Positions 23,339 to 30,961 of a DNA stretch of 64,000 bases are shown here, one piece after another (the stretch's first letter is position 1; the number at the start of each line of letters is the position of its first letter). A model generated the notes under the pieces. The model was not told where the DNA came from. It saw only the letters and a program-made list of their open reading frames with translations, and ran no database searches. The stretch lies in the IMG/VR virus record IMGVR_UViG_3300010373_000047, positions 1 through 64,000 of that record, one strand, 5' to 3'. Made by a program: the position numbers and the translations under genes. This DNA is from a virus.

Positions 23339-23585
23339 CCTCCTCTAATAGTAGCGTTTTCAACCCTTCTACGACGGACGCCAACCGGAACTCGCCCTGC
23401 AGCATACGTCGCGCTCGCCTATCCTGGCGCTCGATATACATGGTGGCCTCGAGCGTAAACTGAGCCAGGTATTTTGCCGCCTGCACGAATCGCCCAAGCT
23501 GTTGTGTGCTTGGTGTCTTTTCGCGCCCAAGCATCTCGACGCGCTGCGCCGCCCTGCGTGCCGCCCGAACCTGCGATCTTGTCAT
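23319..23585 (-). CDS. 88-aa basic helical protein
   Basis: ATG 23585 overlaps the previous stop (ATGA). Arg-rich N-terminus (RSQVRAARRAAQRVEML), helical throughout. No motif recognised. Confidence 0.55.
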   Translation of the reverse strand: MTRSQVRAARRAAQRVEMLGREKTPSTQQLGRFVQAAKYLAQFTLEATMYIERQDRRARRMLQGEFRLASVVEGLKTLLLEEDGSERR

Positions 23586-24160
23586 ACTGTCTCGCCCTCC
23601 TGCTCGACGCTTGTGGTATAATCGCTTGCTCGGCTTGCCGCAAACGCTAAGCGATTATATCGGCGGGCGTCAGCCGTCAGCGGATACTCGCAGTTATAGC
23701 AACAGCCCGCCCAGGATTCGTTCTGCGCCCCGTATTGATGCGCAGGGCAATGGCTGATCGTCTGCCATTTTTTGGGGCGTTCTTTGCATCCGCAGGCGTA
23801 ATCGATTCCGCCCTCGACAGCGATTGCCTCGACGAGACGCATTGCGCGACAAGCCAGCGTGACGTTATGCGTCGCGCTCGGCTCGCGCTCGAGCGCCAGC
23901 GGATACGGGGTGTGGCAGTTCGGACACTGCTCGACCTTAAGCCACGCCCTGTTCTTGCGCTCGCGCCGTGCTTTCGTCTTGGCGATGGCGATCAATCCGC
24001 ACCGCCCACATAAACGAGGGGCCACTTTGTCAAACTGGTTGTATGCGTCGACCAAGTAGCGCTCGTTGGGGCCGACGGCCTTGCGGCATTCCGTACACAG
24101 GAACGTTGTATAGGCTGCCGATCCATTGTTACACCAGCGCGGCTCGTAGATTTGTTGCAT
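23582..24160 (-). CDS. 192-aa multi-zinc-ribbon protein
   Basis: At least four C-x2-C pairs: CTEC, CGRC, CPNC, and CYNC, plus a CGC group near residue 120, so two or more zinc ribbons are likely. AAGGAGG lies upstream of ATG 24160. Could bind nucleic acid or host proteins; no named family recognised. Confidence 0.6.
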   Translation of the reverse strand: MQQIYEPRWCNNGSAAYTTFLCTECRKAVGPNERYLVDAYNQFDKVAPRLCGRCGLIAIAKTKARRERKNRAWLKVEQCPNCHTPYPLALEREPSATHNVTLACRAMRLVEAIAVEGGIDYACGCKERPKKWQTISHCPAHQYGAQNESWAGCCYNCEYPLTADARRYNRLAFAASRASDYTTSVEQEGETV

Positions 24161-24205
24161 GGTTTGAACGATACGCCTCCTTGTGTCGTGTAGTCAAAAA
24201 CCGGC

Positions 24206-24748
24206 TCAAACCGGCTTTAGTTCCGTGGGTTTCCAGTTCGCGATCCGCTCGCGCTGCCATACGATATACGCTGCAAACCGATTTGCCTGCGCCCGAACGT
24301 GCTCAATATACTGTTTTTTGTTTGATTCGCGGGTTGCAGTGCTGCGCGATATCCTGCCAAGCTTGGAGCGGTACACCAGATAAGCGCCGCCGTGCTCCTG
24401 GTTCATCCGGACCTCTTCGTCGGTCGCCAATCGCCAAAAATACCCACCGAGCGGATCGTTGCGGAACCGCGCTGATTGATAATCATGTATCCAGATGTGC
24501 GTCGGATCGTCGTTTGCCGCTTCGGCGTTCGCCAACGCCTCTAGGCGGTCGCGTTCGGCCGTCGCACGCTCGATTGCGCCCTCAATCAGGCTGATATCTT
24601 TTTCGAAGGGTAGCTTGCCCGCGCCCCAGCACACACCCTGAAACATATTCCATTGCACCGTGTAGCCGTGCTGCGAGAGCACGCCATTTGGCAGTTTCTG
24701 TTCGTTGCCGCAAACCTGGCAGTGGCCTTTGTGTGTCGCCTTCTTCAT
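24206..24748 (-). CDS. 180-aa protein with N-terminal zinc finger
   Basis: Starts MKKATHKGHCQVCGNEQ: a C-x2-C with nearby His forms a short zinc finger, followed by a coiled coil (about 55-75) and a basic C-terminal half. Promoter D places ATG 6 nt after the -10 box, so the message should be leaderless. Operator-controlled. Function unknown. Confidence 0.63.
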   Translation of the reverse strand: MKKATHKGHCQVCGNEQKLPNGVLSQHGYTVQWNMFQGVCWGAGKLPFEKDISLIEGAIERATAERDRLEALANAEAANDDPTHIWIHDYQSARFRNDPLGGYFWRLATDEEVRMNQEHGGAYLVYRSKLGRISRSTATRESNKKQYIEHVRAQANRFAAYIVWQRERIANWKPTELKPV

Positions 24749-24754
24749 GCTCCC

Positions 24755-24783
24755 ACCATAAACCTAGCGATAGGTTTAGTCAA
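24755..24783 (-). promoter_or_regulatory. Promoter-operator D
   Basis: TTGACT (24783-24778), 17-bp spacer with AACCTATCGCTAGGTT, TATGGT (24760-24755), 6 nt to ATG. About 45 bp around it is repeated almost exactly at promoter E. Confidence 0.75.
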
Positions 24784-24806
24784 GCGCAAAAAGCTCATCA
24801 GTTAGG

Positions 24807-25013
24807 CTAGATATCCTCTACTATTGTGGTTGCTTGGTAATACGGCGCTCGGGCTTTTCCTTCTGCGATTGCTCGGTCGCGAGCCTGTTCGAGTGTAGAC
24901 TTCAGATCGACGACCATCTCGCGCGGGTAGACGTTTGCATCTGAATGACTGACTGCGAAAAGTCCGTCAACGTCGCGATAAATCCGAATCTGACAGGTTT
25001 TGCTTTTGGTCAT
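24807..25013 (-). CDS. 68-aa hypothetical protein
   Basis: ATG 25013 with AGGA upstream. Alpha/beta protein (TCQIRIYRDVDGLFAVSHSD). Operator-controlled single gene between promoter E and promoter D. Confidence 0.6.
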   Translation of the reverse strand: MTKSKTCQIRIYRDVDGLFAVSHSDANVYPREMVVDLKSTLEQARDRAIAEGKARAPYYQATTIVEDI

Positions 25014-25036
25014 TATGCTTTCCTCTTCCTGCTCCC

Positions 25037-25065
25037 ACCATAAACCTAGCGATAGGTTTAGTCAA
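25037..25065 (-). promoter_or_regulatory. Promoter-operator E
   Basis: TTGACT (25065-25060), 17-bp spacer with AACCTATCGCTAGGTT, TATGGT (25042-25037). It follows a terminator by 4 nt, an arrangement repeated at 34.84-34.91 kb. Confidence 0.75.
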
Positions 25066-25069
25066 GCGC

Positions 25070-25105
25070 AAAAAAGCCGGATCGAAAAAAATTCTCGATC
25101 CGGCT
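25070..25105 (-). terminator. Rho-independent terminator of the secreted glycosidase-like gene
   Basis: Minus strand: AGCCGGATCGA (25105-25095), 9-nt loop, TCGATCCGGCT (25085-25075), then six T. The same 11-bp stem is used at 34875-34910. Confidence 0.87.
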
Positions 25106-25113
25106 GATGCGCG

Positions 25114-26115
25114 TTACGGATGTGCTGCGTGTAGCATCGCAAGCGCCGTCTGGTTGGTCGACGACAAGATGTCCGGCTCATACACCTCGGCCCATTGCAG
25201 TTCGGGTTCCTGTGCCGCCAGATTTGCCGCCTGTGGGAACGCCGAACCGAGGGTGCCTACCTCTTGCCATACCGTTACGGGGCGATTGTTGTCGTCCCAC
25301 GTCAAACCCCACTTTTGGTTCCAGCCGTTGTTCTGAATGTTGCAATGAATTACGAGACTCTCGCAATCGGCCGTGAGGTCGTCCTCGGTTGCGCCCCAGG
25401 TTTCGTTGACGACGGGCGAATCGTTAGGAAATCCGAACGGAACGATCATGAGGTCGGTCGCGATATTCGGAAAGTCGTACTGGTAGCGTCGCGCCAGCGT
25501 ATCGAACGCGCCGCGCACGAGCGGCTCTGTGTAGCCATCAGCAACCCAGTCTGCCGTGTCGTCCATCGAGAAACATTCTCCGTTGTTGATTGACGTTCCG
25601 GCGACAGATCGAGGCAACAGCGTTTCATCGGTCGATGCGCCGATGCCGTCGAGCTTGACAGCATACAGGCTCGGATCGCTACCGAATTGCGCCGCCATCG
25701 CGTCGATAAAATCGCGATACTTGCGCAGATACACGTGGTCCCACGGTACGGGCGCTTTGGCCGTCGAACAGATCGGCATACCCCACGTTTGGTTCCACAC
25801 CCACGTAAACGATTGTGCTCCATCCTGGTAAACCCATTGCGGAGCAGACCATGCCGCGCTCGAGTCCAGTTCGTATAGCTTGCCAGCCGCCTTCAGCTTG
25901 GCGATCTCGGCCTGCACGCCCGACCAATCGTATTGCCCCTCGAGGGTCTCTACGGTGCCCATACGCACCTTAATCAATCCGCCGTCGACGTTCGGGTTGG
26001 CGAGCGCCGTGGCTGATAATCCGTTCGGACTGGTTGGATAGTCCCAGATCATAATCGCGTGCGCGGGCGCTGCAGCTAACAAACAGGCGAGCAAAGCTAC
26101 CGTTAGTATCTTCAT
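25114..26115 (-). CDS. Secreted glycoside-hydrolase-like protein (333 aa)
   Basis: Signal peptide (MKILTVALLACLLAAAPAHA). The mature part follows a TIM-barrel hydrolase layout: RMGTVETLEGQYDW, VKLDGIGASTDETLLP with a Glu after the fourth-strand-like position, and VTVWQEVG near the end. It is a distant paralogue of the 386-aa protein at 48.5 kb. The enzymatic residues cannot be fixed by eye, so polysaccharide cleavage is inferred. Its Shine-Dalgarno sequence lies in a perfect 16-bp hairpin ending at the start codon, and a terminator follows it, so it is a single, separately controlled gene. Confidence 0.6.
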   Translation of the reverse strand: MKILTVALLACLLAAAPAHAIMIWDYPTSPNGLSATALANPNVDGGLIKVRMGTVETLEGQYDWSGVQAEIAKLKAAGKLYELDSSAAWSAPQWVYQDGAQSFTWVWNQTWGMPICSTAKAPVPWDHVYLRKYRDFIDAMAAQFGSDPSLYAVKLDGIGASTDETLLPRSVAGTSINNGECFSMDDTADWVADGYTEPLVRGAFDTLARRYQYDFPNIATDLMIVPFGFPNDSPVVNETWGATEDDLTADCESLVIHCNIQNNGWNQKWGLTWDDNNRPVTVWQEVGTLGSAFPQAANLAAQEPELQWAEVYEPDILSSTNQTALAMLHAAHP

Positions 26116-26156
26116 ATACAATCACCCCTCGTGGTTGCTTCGAGGGGTGATTGTAT
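26116..26156 (-). promoter_or_regulatory. 16-bp perfect hairpin covering the ribosome site
   Basis: Arms ATACAATCACCCCTCG (26116-26131) and CGAGGGGTGATTGTAT (26141-26156), 9-nt loop. In the minus-strand mRNA the 3' arm contains GAGGGG, 9 nt before ATG 26115, and the stem ends right at the start codon. The 5' arm overlaps the stop codon of the upstream gene. The fold should block initiation unless opened, for example by a terminating ribosome, cleavage or a factor. Confidence 0.8.
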
Positions 26157-26434
26157 CAATCGCGATGCCCGTTGATTAGGCTGGCGCTTGCGGGTGTCTC
26201 GCGCTGTGCGCGCTCGGTGTTATCGCCACAGGAGTCAGTAATACGTTTGTATATGACAAACTCGCTTGGGTCTAGTGGGTTATGGTAGTATCCGCGCTCT
26301 GTTTCGCGCTCGATGTAGTATACCCTCGGACGAAACTCGTTGCGCGTGTCGATGTGGATGATTTTCGCGCCATCCGGCAGATCGATGCCAATCGCGAGTT
26401 GGTCAGGATCAAGCACCCTGCTTTTAAGTCTCAT
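26156..26434 (-). CDS. 92-aa hypothetical protein
   Basis: Start at ATG 26434, overlapping the preceding stop (ATGA). Beta-rich: IGIDLPDGAKIIHIDTRNEF, RVYYIERETERGYY. Its stop lies in the hairpin that controls the next gene. Confidence 0.58.
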   Translation of the reverse strand: MRLKSRVLDPDQLAIGIDLPDGAKIIHIDTRNEFRPRVYYIERETERGYYHNPLDPSEFVIYKRITDSCGDNTERAQRETPASASLINGHRD

Positions 26435-26571
26435 TCTTGCTCCTGCTCGGCTTTGCGCATTTGTTCGCGCAACCATTGCTTTGCCTTTCGGTATCGATAG
26501 AACGCACCCCAAGGCAACGCGACCAGAAACCCCGCGACGCCAACCCCTAGCACAACGGCAACGTTAAGCAT
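26431..26571 (-). CDS. 46-aa membrane protein
   Basis: ATG 26571. Residues 1-22 form a transmembrane helix (MLNVAVVLGVGVAGFLVALP), followed by a basic amphipathic helix (RYRKAKQWLREQMRKAEQ). Coupled to both neighbours. Confidence 0.55.
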   Translation of the reverse strand: MLNVAVVLGVGVAGFLVALPWGAFYRYRKAKQWLREQMRKAEQEQE

Positions 26572-26806
26572 TGCACGCACCTCGCTGCTCTGCGGCCTTG
26601 TGGAGAAGTTCAATTTTAAGCTTGTCGCAATCGGCGAACTCATGCGTGAACACAGTACGCCCTAGAACTTTCTCGACCGATTTATGAAACACGTTGAAAG
26701 GCACACAGAGCGTGTCCTCAGACAACTGCAACAGAGCGATTTCGCGCGGGCTCAGCGCTTCCCAGAATCGCGAGCGGTAAAGGGTTAGAGCGTCTTTCCT
26801 GGTCAT
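26564..26806 (-). CDS. 80-aa hypothetical protein
   Basis: ATG 26806 overlaps the previous stop. Helical; LSPREIALLQLSEDTL and VFHKSVEKVLGR resemble small phage proteins of unknown function, perhaps DNA-binding. Confidence 0.57.
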   Translation of the reverse strand: MTRKDALTLYRSRFWEALSPREIALLQLSEDTLCVPFNVFHKSVEKVLGRTVFTHEFADCDKLKIELLHKAAEQRGACNA

Positions 26807-27027
26807 GTCGTCTCCTTGAGTTTGGTGAGCAGTGCGCGGGCTTTTGCTACTTCCTCGGGGTATTGTGCATCGTCGATGTAGAGCTGAAGAATCGGTTTCG
26901 CCTCCGCCAGCAGCCTGCGCGCGGCGCGGAGTTCTGTGATGAGCGACAACATGATTGTAGATTTGATTTGAATAGCAGACCCTTGCTTAGCGACGCGCTC
27001 CACCTCGTCTAAAACGGACTCAACCAT
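26803..27027 (-). CDS. 74-aa helical protein
   Basis: Start at ATG 27027 with AGAGGAAGG upstream; the longer frame would overlap the two tiny genes. Amphipathic helices (LDEVERVAKQG, ITELRAARRLLAEAKPIL). Function unknown. Confidence 0.55.
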   Translation of the reverse strand: MVESVLDEVERVAKQGSAIQIKSTIMLSLITELRAARRLLAEAKPILQLYIDDAQYPEEVAKARALLTKLKETT

Positions 27028-27118
27028 TACCTTCCTCTTTATGCGGATGCTCGGACGTATCGTGGTCGGGCGATCCACAATGCCAGCATTCATCACGCTG
27101 CCTCTCGGGGTTCCACAT
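27020..27118 (-). CDS. 32-aa CxxC mini-protein
   Basis: ATG 27118 with GAGGAAGG 5 nt upstream. Contains C-W-H-C-G-S followed by four His (DHDTSEHPH), a compact metal-site pattern. Stop overlaps the next start. Confidence 0.45.
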   Translation of the reverse strand: MWNPERQRDECWHCGSPDHDTSEHPHKEEGNG

Positions 27119-27215
27119 GATTGCCTTCCTCGTTTGGTAGCTTGGCGAGCAGAGCTACGTCGTCAGATTTGGGCTCCTCGATCCGCCCCTCGAGCCTGCT
27201 CGGTAGCTTACTCAT
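27093..27215 (-). CDS. 40-aa hypothetical protein
   Basis: ATG 27215 overlaps the end of the small-terminase gene (ATGAGTAA). Sequence includes LPSRLEGRIEEPKSDDVALL; no motif. Accepted from coupling. Confidence 0.45.
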   Translation of the reverse strand: MSKLPSRLEGRIEEPKSDDVALLAKLPNEEGNHVEPREAA

Positions 27216-27678
27216 GCGGCGATTGTCCGTCTTGTTGTGGTTGTGTACGCGCAGCCCGATGCTTATCAGCTTCTTTTAACAAATCCTTCAACACCGACGC
27301 AACGCTTTCTTTGTCGTCAGTGCCGTTGTCGCCTAGCCCGAATATCTCGCCGAGCTGACGCGACGCCTGCAGCACCAGGCGCGCGCTGGCGATGTTAGCC
27401 CTGCCGCGCTGGTCAGCATCTATCGCCCGAGGGTGGTGGAACTCGATTATGTCGTTCAGATATTGCGCGATACGCCCGCGCTGGATTTTGATGTCCTCGG
27501 TTCCTGCCGCCTTCCATTCTTCGATCAGCGATTTCACGTCGCGCGATACGGTAGCCTGGTTAACACCAACAAGCATCGCGATCTGTTCTTGCGATTTGCC
27601 CTCTTTGAGCAGCTTGGCGACGCGAGCGCGCCGTTCGGCTATCTCGAGCTGTTTTGCCGCGTTAGTCTTGCGCGCCAT
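27208..27678 (-). CDS. Terminase small subunit-like helix-turn-helix protein
   Basis: 156 residues. Residues 15-50 form a clear helix-turn-helix (KLLKEGKSQEQIAMLVGVNQ then ATVSRDVKSL), followed by helical oligomerisation-type segments and an acidic/polar tail. Size and place, upstream of the large terminase on the same strand, fit the small subunit that recognises phage DNA. A plain transcription factor is the alternative. Confidence 0.62.
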   Translation of the reverse strand: MARKTNAAKQLEIAERRARVAKLLKEGKSQEQIAMLVGVNQATVSRDVKSLIEEWKAAGTEDIKIQRGRIAQYLNDIIEFHHPRAIDADQRGRANIASARLVLQASRQLGEIFGLGDNGTDDKESVASVLKDLLKEADKHRAARTQPQQDGQSPHE

Positions 27679-28021
27679 ACGTTTCTCGTCGATGCGTACC
27701 GAAATGTCCGGTCACGGCTCCACATTCCGTGCATTTTTTTAGGTTTCGCTTGCCTCCTGTTCCATACTGGAACCCGTTGCAATCGACGGGCTTCGTGGTG
27801 CGCTTGACGAGCATCGTGAGCGCGTTAATGCGCGCTTTGCCCTCGGGCGTCAAATCAAACAACGCCCACGCTCGCGCCCGCCACAGACGCCACTCGTAGT
27901 TGGCCTCGTCGTTCAGCACTTCGACTGCGCGCACATGGGCGTGTAGCCGAGCAAGCAATGCGTTCGCTTCGTCGAGGGATACGGCACGCAAAGGAGGGTC
28001 GAAATCGAAAATCTCCATCAC
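27662..28021 (-). CDS. 119-aa helical protein with zinc-like C-terminus
   Basis: Start at ATG 28021, coupled to the previous stop (TGATG). Helical N-terminal 80 residues; then C-N-G-F...KKCTECG...H, similar to a zinc finger. Function unknown. Confidence 0.57.
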   Translation of the reverse strand: MMEIFDFDPPLRAVSLDEANALLARLHAHVRAVEVLNDEANYEWRLWRARAWALFDLTPEGKARINALTMLVKRTTKPVDCNGFQYGTGGKRNLKKCTECGAVTGHFGTHRRETYGAQD

Positions 28022-28302
28022 GCTCTCCAATACCAGATCGACGCGATTGTCGTCAAATATAGGGCGATTTCGAGCATGATACAGTAACGCGCCGCCCGTT
28101 CCTGTGGCATCGCGCGCCGATAGAAATGCACCATGAGGGTTAGCGCCAAGATAACAGCCCAATAGCCGCTGACGGCTTGTCCGCGCGCCGTGTGCGCCAT
28201 CCACATACGCACCGTCTGGCTGGCTGCGTTCCAGCAAAAGAACGGCGTGATTATGATCGGGATGGCGCTAACAAAGCGCGGGTGGTTGATCCATTTCAGC
28301 AT
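28018..28302 (-). CDS. 94-aa multi-pass membrane protein
   Basis: Three hydrophobic stretches (about residues 10-28, 45-60 and 73-92) separated by short basic loops, suggesting two or three membrane helices. Function unknown; it is far from the lysis genes. Confidence 0.58.
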   Translation of the reverse strand: MLKWINHPRFVSAIPIIITPFFCWNAASQTVRMWMAHTARGQAVSGYWAVILALTLMVHFYRRAMPQERAARYCIMLEIALYLTTIASIWYWRA

Positions 28303-28305
28303 ACG

Positions 28306-28485
28306 TTATTGCGCGTGCTCTTTGTCGTAGAGGGTTTTCCGTCTGCAGCCAACGCTCTTCGCATCCGATAGTTTTGCCCAAGGCGCAGTATCGTAGTAGC
28401 CGCACGAACAAAACACCCAGAAAGCATTACGCACTTTCTTAATTGTCGTGTTATGCAACATGCTTGCTTTGTCGTTCTCAGTCAT
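28306..28485 (-). CDS. 59-aa Cys-containing protein
   Basis: ATG 28485 overlaps the preceding gene's end. FWVFCSCGYYDTAPWAKLSD and a later C-R-R-K give three or four possible metal ligands. Accepted from coupling and composition. Confidence 0.5.
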   Translation of the reverse strand: MTENDKASMLHNTTIKKVRNAFWVFCSCGYYDTAPWAKLSDAKSVGCRRKTLYDKEHAQ

Positions 28486-28822
28486 TGGAACGCTCCAGAT
28501 AATCCAGCACGGCAGAGAAGATAGCTTCAGCGGGGTCGTGATCGAATCCTCGAAATTCCGTTGTGCCGGAGTAATTGTCGAGACCGATCACAAGGGGAAT
28601 CATTAAAAGCTTCCGCAGGCACGCCATCGCATCCGCGTCGGTGAGCGGCGGACAGGGGATGTCGTGCGAATGTGCGACAAAACCATTGCCGCCAAATACG
28701 CGCTTTCCGCAGGGTGCTGTGTGGACGTGGCGACCATCAGCCGGAACTGCGTATTCACACTTCTCGCCTGGCTTCCAGCGCCCCAGCCATTGCTGAATCT
28801 TTGCAGTCTGCTCGTCCGTCAT
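28478..28822 (-). CDS. 114-aa hypothetical protein
   Basis: ATG 28822. His-rich centre (RHVHTAPCGKRV ... FVAHSHDIPC) and a helical second half ending VLDYLERSND. A 7-bp hairpin GCTCCGA/TCGGAGC lies in the 83-nt gap before it (28857-28879). Function unknown. Confidence 0.58.
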   Translation of the reverse strand: MTDEQTAKIQQWLGRWKPGEKCEYAVPADGRHVHTAPCGKRVFGGNGFVAHSHDIPCPPLTDADAMACLRKLLMIPLVIGLDNYSGTTEFRGFDHDPAEAIFSAVLDYLERSND

Positions 28823-28905
28823 ATCAATTCACGTCGACCCCTTCGTAGTTCTAGCCGCTCCGATACAAAGCCTCGGAGCAAGGGCTCGTCGAATCCGCGT
28901 GCGCG

Positions 28906-29523
28906 CTAAACGATATCAGCAGCGAGCGTCTCTTCGTATTCCACAACGAGCTCGGCTGGGACCGGAATCATCACCGACTCGTAGTTCAGGCCCTCGAGCT
29001 GAATGATTGTGTCAACGCTGGCTGCGTCATCGTTCATGATCGCGACGACAGCCTGGGTGCGTCCGTCCTCGAGAACGAGAAACCCGCGCTTGACAAGCGG
29101 ACATTCGTAGCCTGTATCGAGCATATCGATCATGTGCGCCATATTGTCGAAGCCGACACCCACGGCTACTTCGTCCTGTTCGGCCGTCCATTCCTCGTCG
29201 TTGCCAAGATCGAGCTCGAGCTGTTCCGGCTGATAATCCATCTCGTCGTCAACGGGACGGATACGGGCTTGATGTACGCTGCTCATCACATCAACGACCT
29301 CGAAGATCGTGTTGCCGTCGTCGCTCCAAGTGTAGTTGCCGAACATGAACTTTGCCGTGTCGCCAACTCCTAGTCCGGAAAAGCTATCGTGCTTGAACGT
29401 TTTAGTGTCCTTATCCCAAACGTACACCGCAACATATGGGTGCTGATAATCAACCCACGTTTCCAAATCGAAACCCGTTTCACCAGGCGCTTTTTCCACG
29501 AACGATTGAACGATTGATTCCAC
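28906..29523 (-). CDS. Acidic 205-aa protein
   Basis: GTG 29523, with AAAAAGGAG about 12 nt upstream. Very acidic, with alternating strands and an Asp/Glu-rich middle (EQLELDLGNDEEWTAEQDE). The long leader upstream holds a predicted four-way-junction RNA fold. No family recognised; DNA mimicry is a possibility suggested only by charge. Confidence 0.6.
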   Translation of the reverse strand: MESIVQSFVEKAPGETGFDLETWVDYQHPYVAVYVWDKDTKTFKHDSFSGLGVGDTAKFMFGNYTWSDDGNTIFEVVDVMSSVHQARIRPVDDEMDYQPEQLELDLGNDEEWTAEQDEVAVGVGFDNMAHMIDMLDTGYECPLVKRGFLVLEDGRTQAVVAIMNDDAASVDTIIQLEGLNYESVMIPVPAELVVEYEETLAADIV

Positions 29524-29566
29524 GATCTTCGATGCTCCTTTTTGGCTTTGAGTACGTTTCGTTATT

Positions 29567-29659
29567 GGTGTGGCGGTGCTCTATGCGTAGCTTCGCGTCT
29601 CTGAGCTATGGTCGGGATATCCGACCCCGCGTGCGCGACGTGCGCCCCTCCGCCACACC
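29567..29659 (-). ncRNA. Predicted structured leader RNA (four-way junction)
   Basis: In the 173-nt gap 29524-29696 a perfect 10-bp stem (29567-29576 with 29650-29659; GGTGTGGCGG/CCGCCACACC) closes three hairpins: TAGCT/AGCTA (29588-29608), GGTCGG/CCGACC (29610-29626) and GCGC/GCGC (29633-29645). The fold was made by eye. It lies upstream of the acidic 205-aa gene and could be a leader regulator, a processing site or a small RNA. Strand is inferred from the flanking genes. Confidence 0.45.
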
Positions 29660-29696
29660 CTTTTCCCTCCGCTTGCCTCGGAGGTGGCAAGACTGT

Positions 29697-30041
29697 TTAG
29701 AACGGCATCATCTCTTTGACCGCCTGGGCTTCGTCTAGCACCACGGTTTCCGGTTCGGCCGTCGGAACGCCAGGAAATTTTGGTCCGTCCAGTTCTGCGG
29801 TTTGCGCTACCGCAAGCTCGCTTATCTTTGCTTCGGCTGCGCCCGCGAACGGAGCGTAATGCGCCTCGAAAAATTTGCGCGAAATCTTGCGGTGCCGCCC
29901 CGTGTAGCCGTGAGGCTCAACGATAATCATATCGCTGCGCGGGTTGCCGTCTAGCGTCGGCTGTACGCCGGTTACTCGCACTACGCGCTCGGGGTGATCT
30001 TTACCCTGGGCTTGATACAGTTTTCCTACTTCGTCGCTCAT
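29697..30041 (-). CDS. 114-aa protein, paralogue of the 12-kb 'VGKxYQ' protein
   Basis: Residues 4-25 (VGKLYQAQGKDHPERVVRVT) match the domain in the 192-aa protein at 11951-12529. The rest is basic, then acidic near the end. ATG 30041. It has a long 5' leader (about 140 nt) from promoter M. Function unknown. Confidence 0.6.
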   Translation of the reverse strand: MSDEVGKLYQAQGKDHPERVVRVTGVQPTLDGNPRSDMIIVEPHGYTGRHRKISRKFFEAHYAPFAGAAEAKISELAVAQTAELDGPKFPGVPTAEPETVVLDEAQAVKEMMPF

Positions 30042-30182
30042 TTGTTTTCTCGCATGGTTCCTTTCTCGGTTGTGTACTCAATCCAGGACGGTGACTAGCG
30101 AAGGAGTGCTTACGGTTCGATCCGTATTTACACCAGATTTATCGCCCTCGCTGTCTGCCGCCCCGAATCATTTGATAACCAC

Positions 30183-30212
30183 AAGCTAGCGCAACGTGCG
30201 TGCAAAAGTCAA
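30183..30212 (-). promoter_or_regulatory. Promoter M (long leader before the 114-aa gene)
   Basis: TTGACT (30212-30207), 18-bp spacer, TAGCTT (30188-30183). Shares GCGCTAGCTT with the promoter at 38.1 kb, so these two form a second promoter type. The region 30042-30182 contains no gene that I can support. Confidence 0.5.
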
Positions 30213-30215
30213 AAA

Positions 30216-30737
30216 TTACGATCCTTTGATTTGTTCGATGGCGAGACGTTTGTCGCTTGATGGCGCGTCGTACAGATTCGCAGGCGTAACGTCTTGCGAC
30301 GGAATACCCACCAGCGGTTCGCCGTTGGCCTCATATGAGGTTGCGGGAATATACGAGCAAATCGGCCAATGCTTCAGAACTTGCGCGCCCAGGATATCAG
30401 TAAACACCACAGAACGCGCGACGATATCCAGCGCCTGGAGCGCTAGGTCGAGCGATCCGTAGAGATCGTCACAGAATCGTAGCGCATACCCCACAATCGC
30501 CTCGCGTTGCTCATCGATCGCACCGTCGGCACGATGCAGCCAATATGCCGCGCTCGCATCCTTTAGGCATACGTCGAGCGGGCGTACAGTGACGCGAGGC
30601 GTGATGGCCTCGATTACGATGTGCGGGTTGACGCCCACGAGCATCGCCGCGTGGGATACGTGGGAATGGGTCATGCGGGCGATGGCATCAGATAATGCTC
30701 CGGTGCCGCGAACCAGGATAATGTCGGCTGGTTTCAT
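30216..30737 (-). CDS. Permuted NlpC/P60-like (YiiX-type) enzyme
   Basis: 173 residues from ATG 30737. The N-terminus ADIILVRG followed by HSHVSHAAMLVG gives the catalytic His segment, and PICSYIPATSYEA near residue 125 the Cys: the circularly permuted order of YiiX/LRAT-like papain-fold enzymes. Such proteins cleave or transfer on amides, peptides or lipids. No signal peptide. It is separate from the tail NlpC/P60 protein at 56 kb. Substrate unknown. Confidence 0.65.
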   Translation of the reverse strand: MKPADIILVRGTGALSDAIARMTHSHVSHAAMLVGVNPHIVIEAITPRVTVRPLDVCLKDASAAYWLHRADGAIDEQREAIVGYALRFCDDLYGSLDLALQALDIVARSVVFTDILGAQVLKHWPICSYIPATSYEANGEPLVGIPSQDVTPANLYDAPSSDKRLAIEQIKGS

Positions 30738-30961
30738 TCCGTCCAGTCCTCCTCGCTGTAGTGCTTGCCGAACACCGAACGATCCGCGATGCGCTGGTGC
30801 ACAACGAGGTCGTGCCAGATTGCCGTGATGTGCCGCTTCAGCCGTGCGAACGGATACCAACGTGAATGCCCTTCGGCGTTGTACCCGCAGGAGCATTTGA
30901 TTGTCGATACCCACCAGTTGCCGCGCGGTGCCCAGCCTGGTCGTGTGGTTGGCTTGCTCAT
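30734..30961 (-). CDS. 75-aa Trp/Cys-containing protein
   Basis: ATG 30961 overlaps the methyltransferase stop (ATGA). Contains CSCG and several His and Trp, ending YSEEDWTE. Possible small zinc protein. Confidence 0.56.
   Translation of the reverse strand: MSKPTTRPGWAPRGNWWVSTIKCSCGYNAEGHSRWYPFARLKRHITAIWHDLVVHQRIADRSVFGKHYSEEDWTE

Noticed and set aside
30095-30145. tRNA-like T-arm (GGTTCGATCC) followed by ACACCA on the plus strand
   Set aside because: The T-stem pairs poorly around a 7-nt loop, no matching 5' acceptor arm or anticodon arm is found at the right distance, and the length is about 10 nt short.
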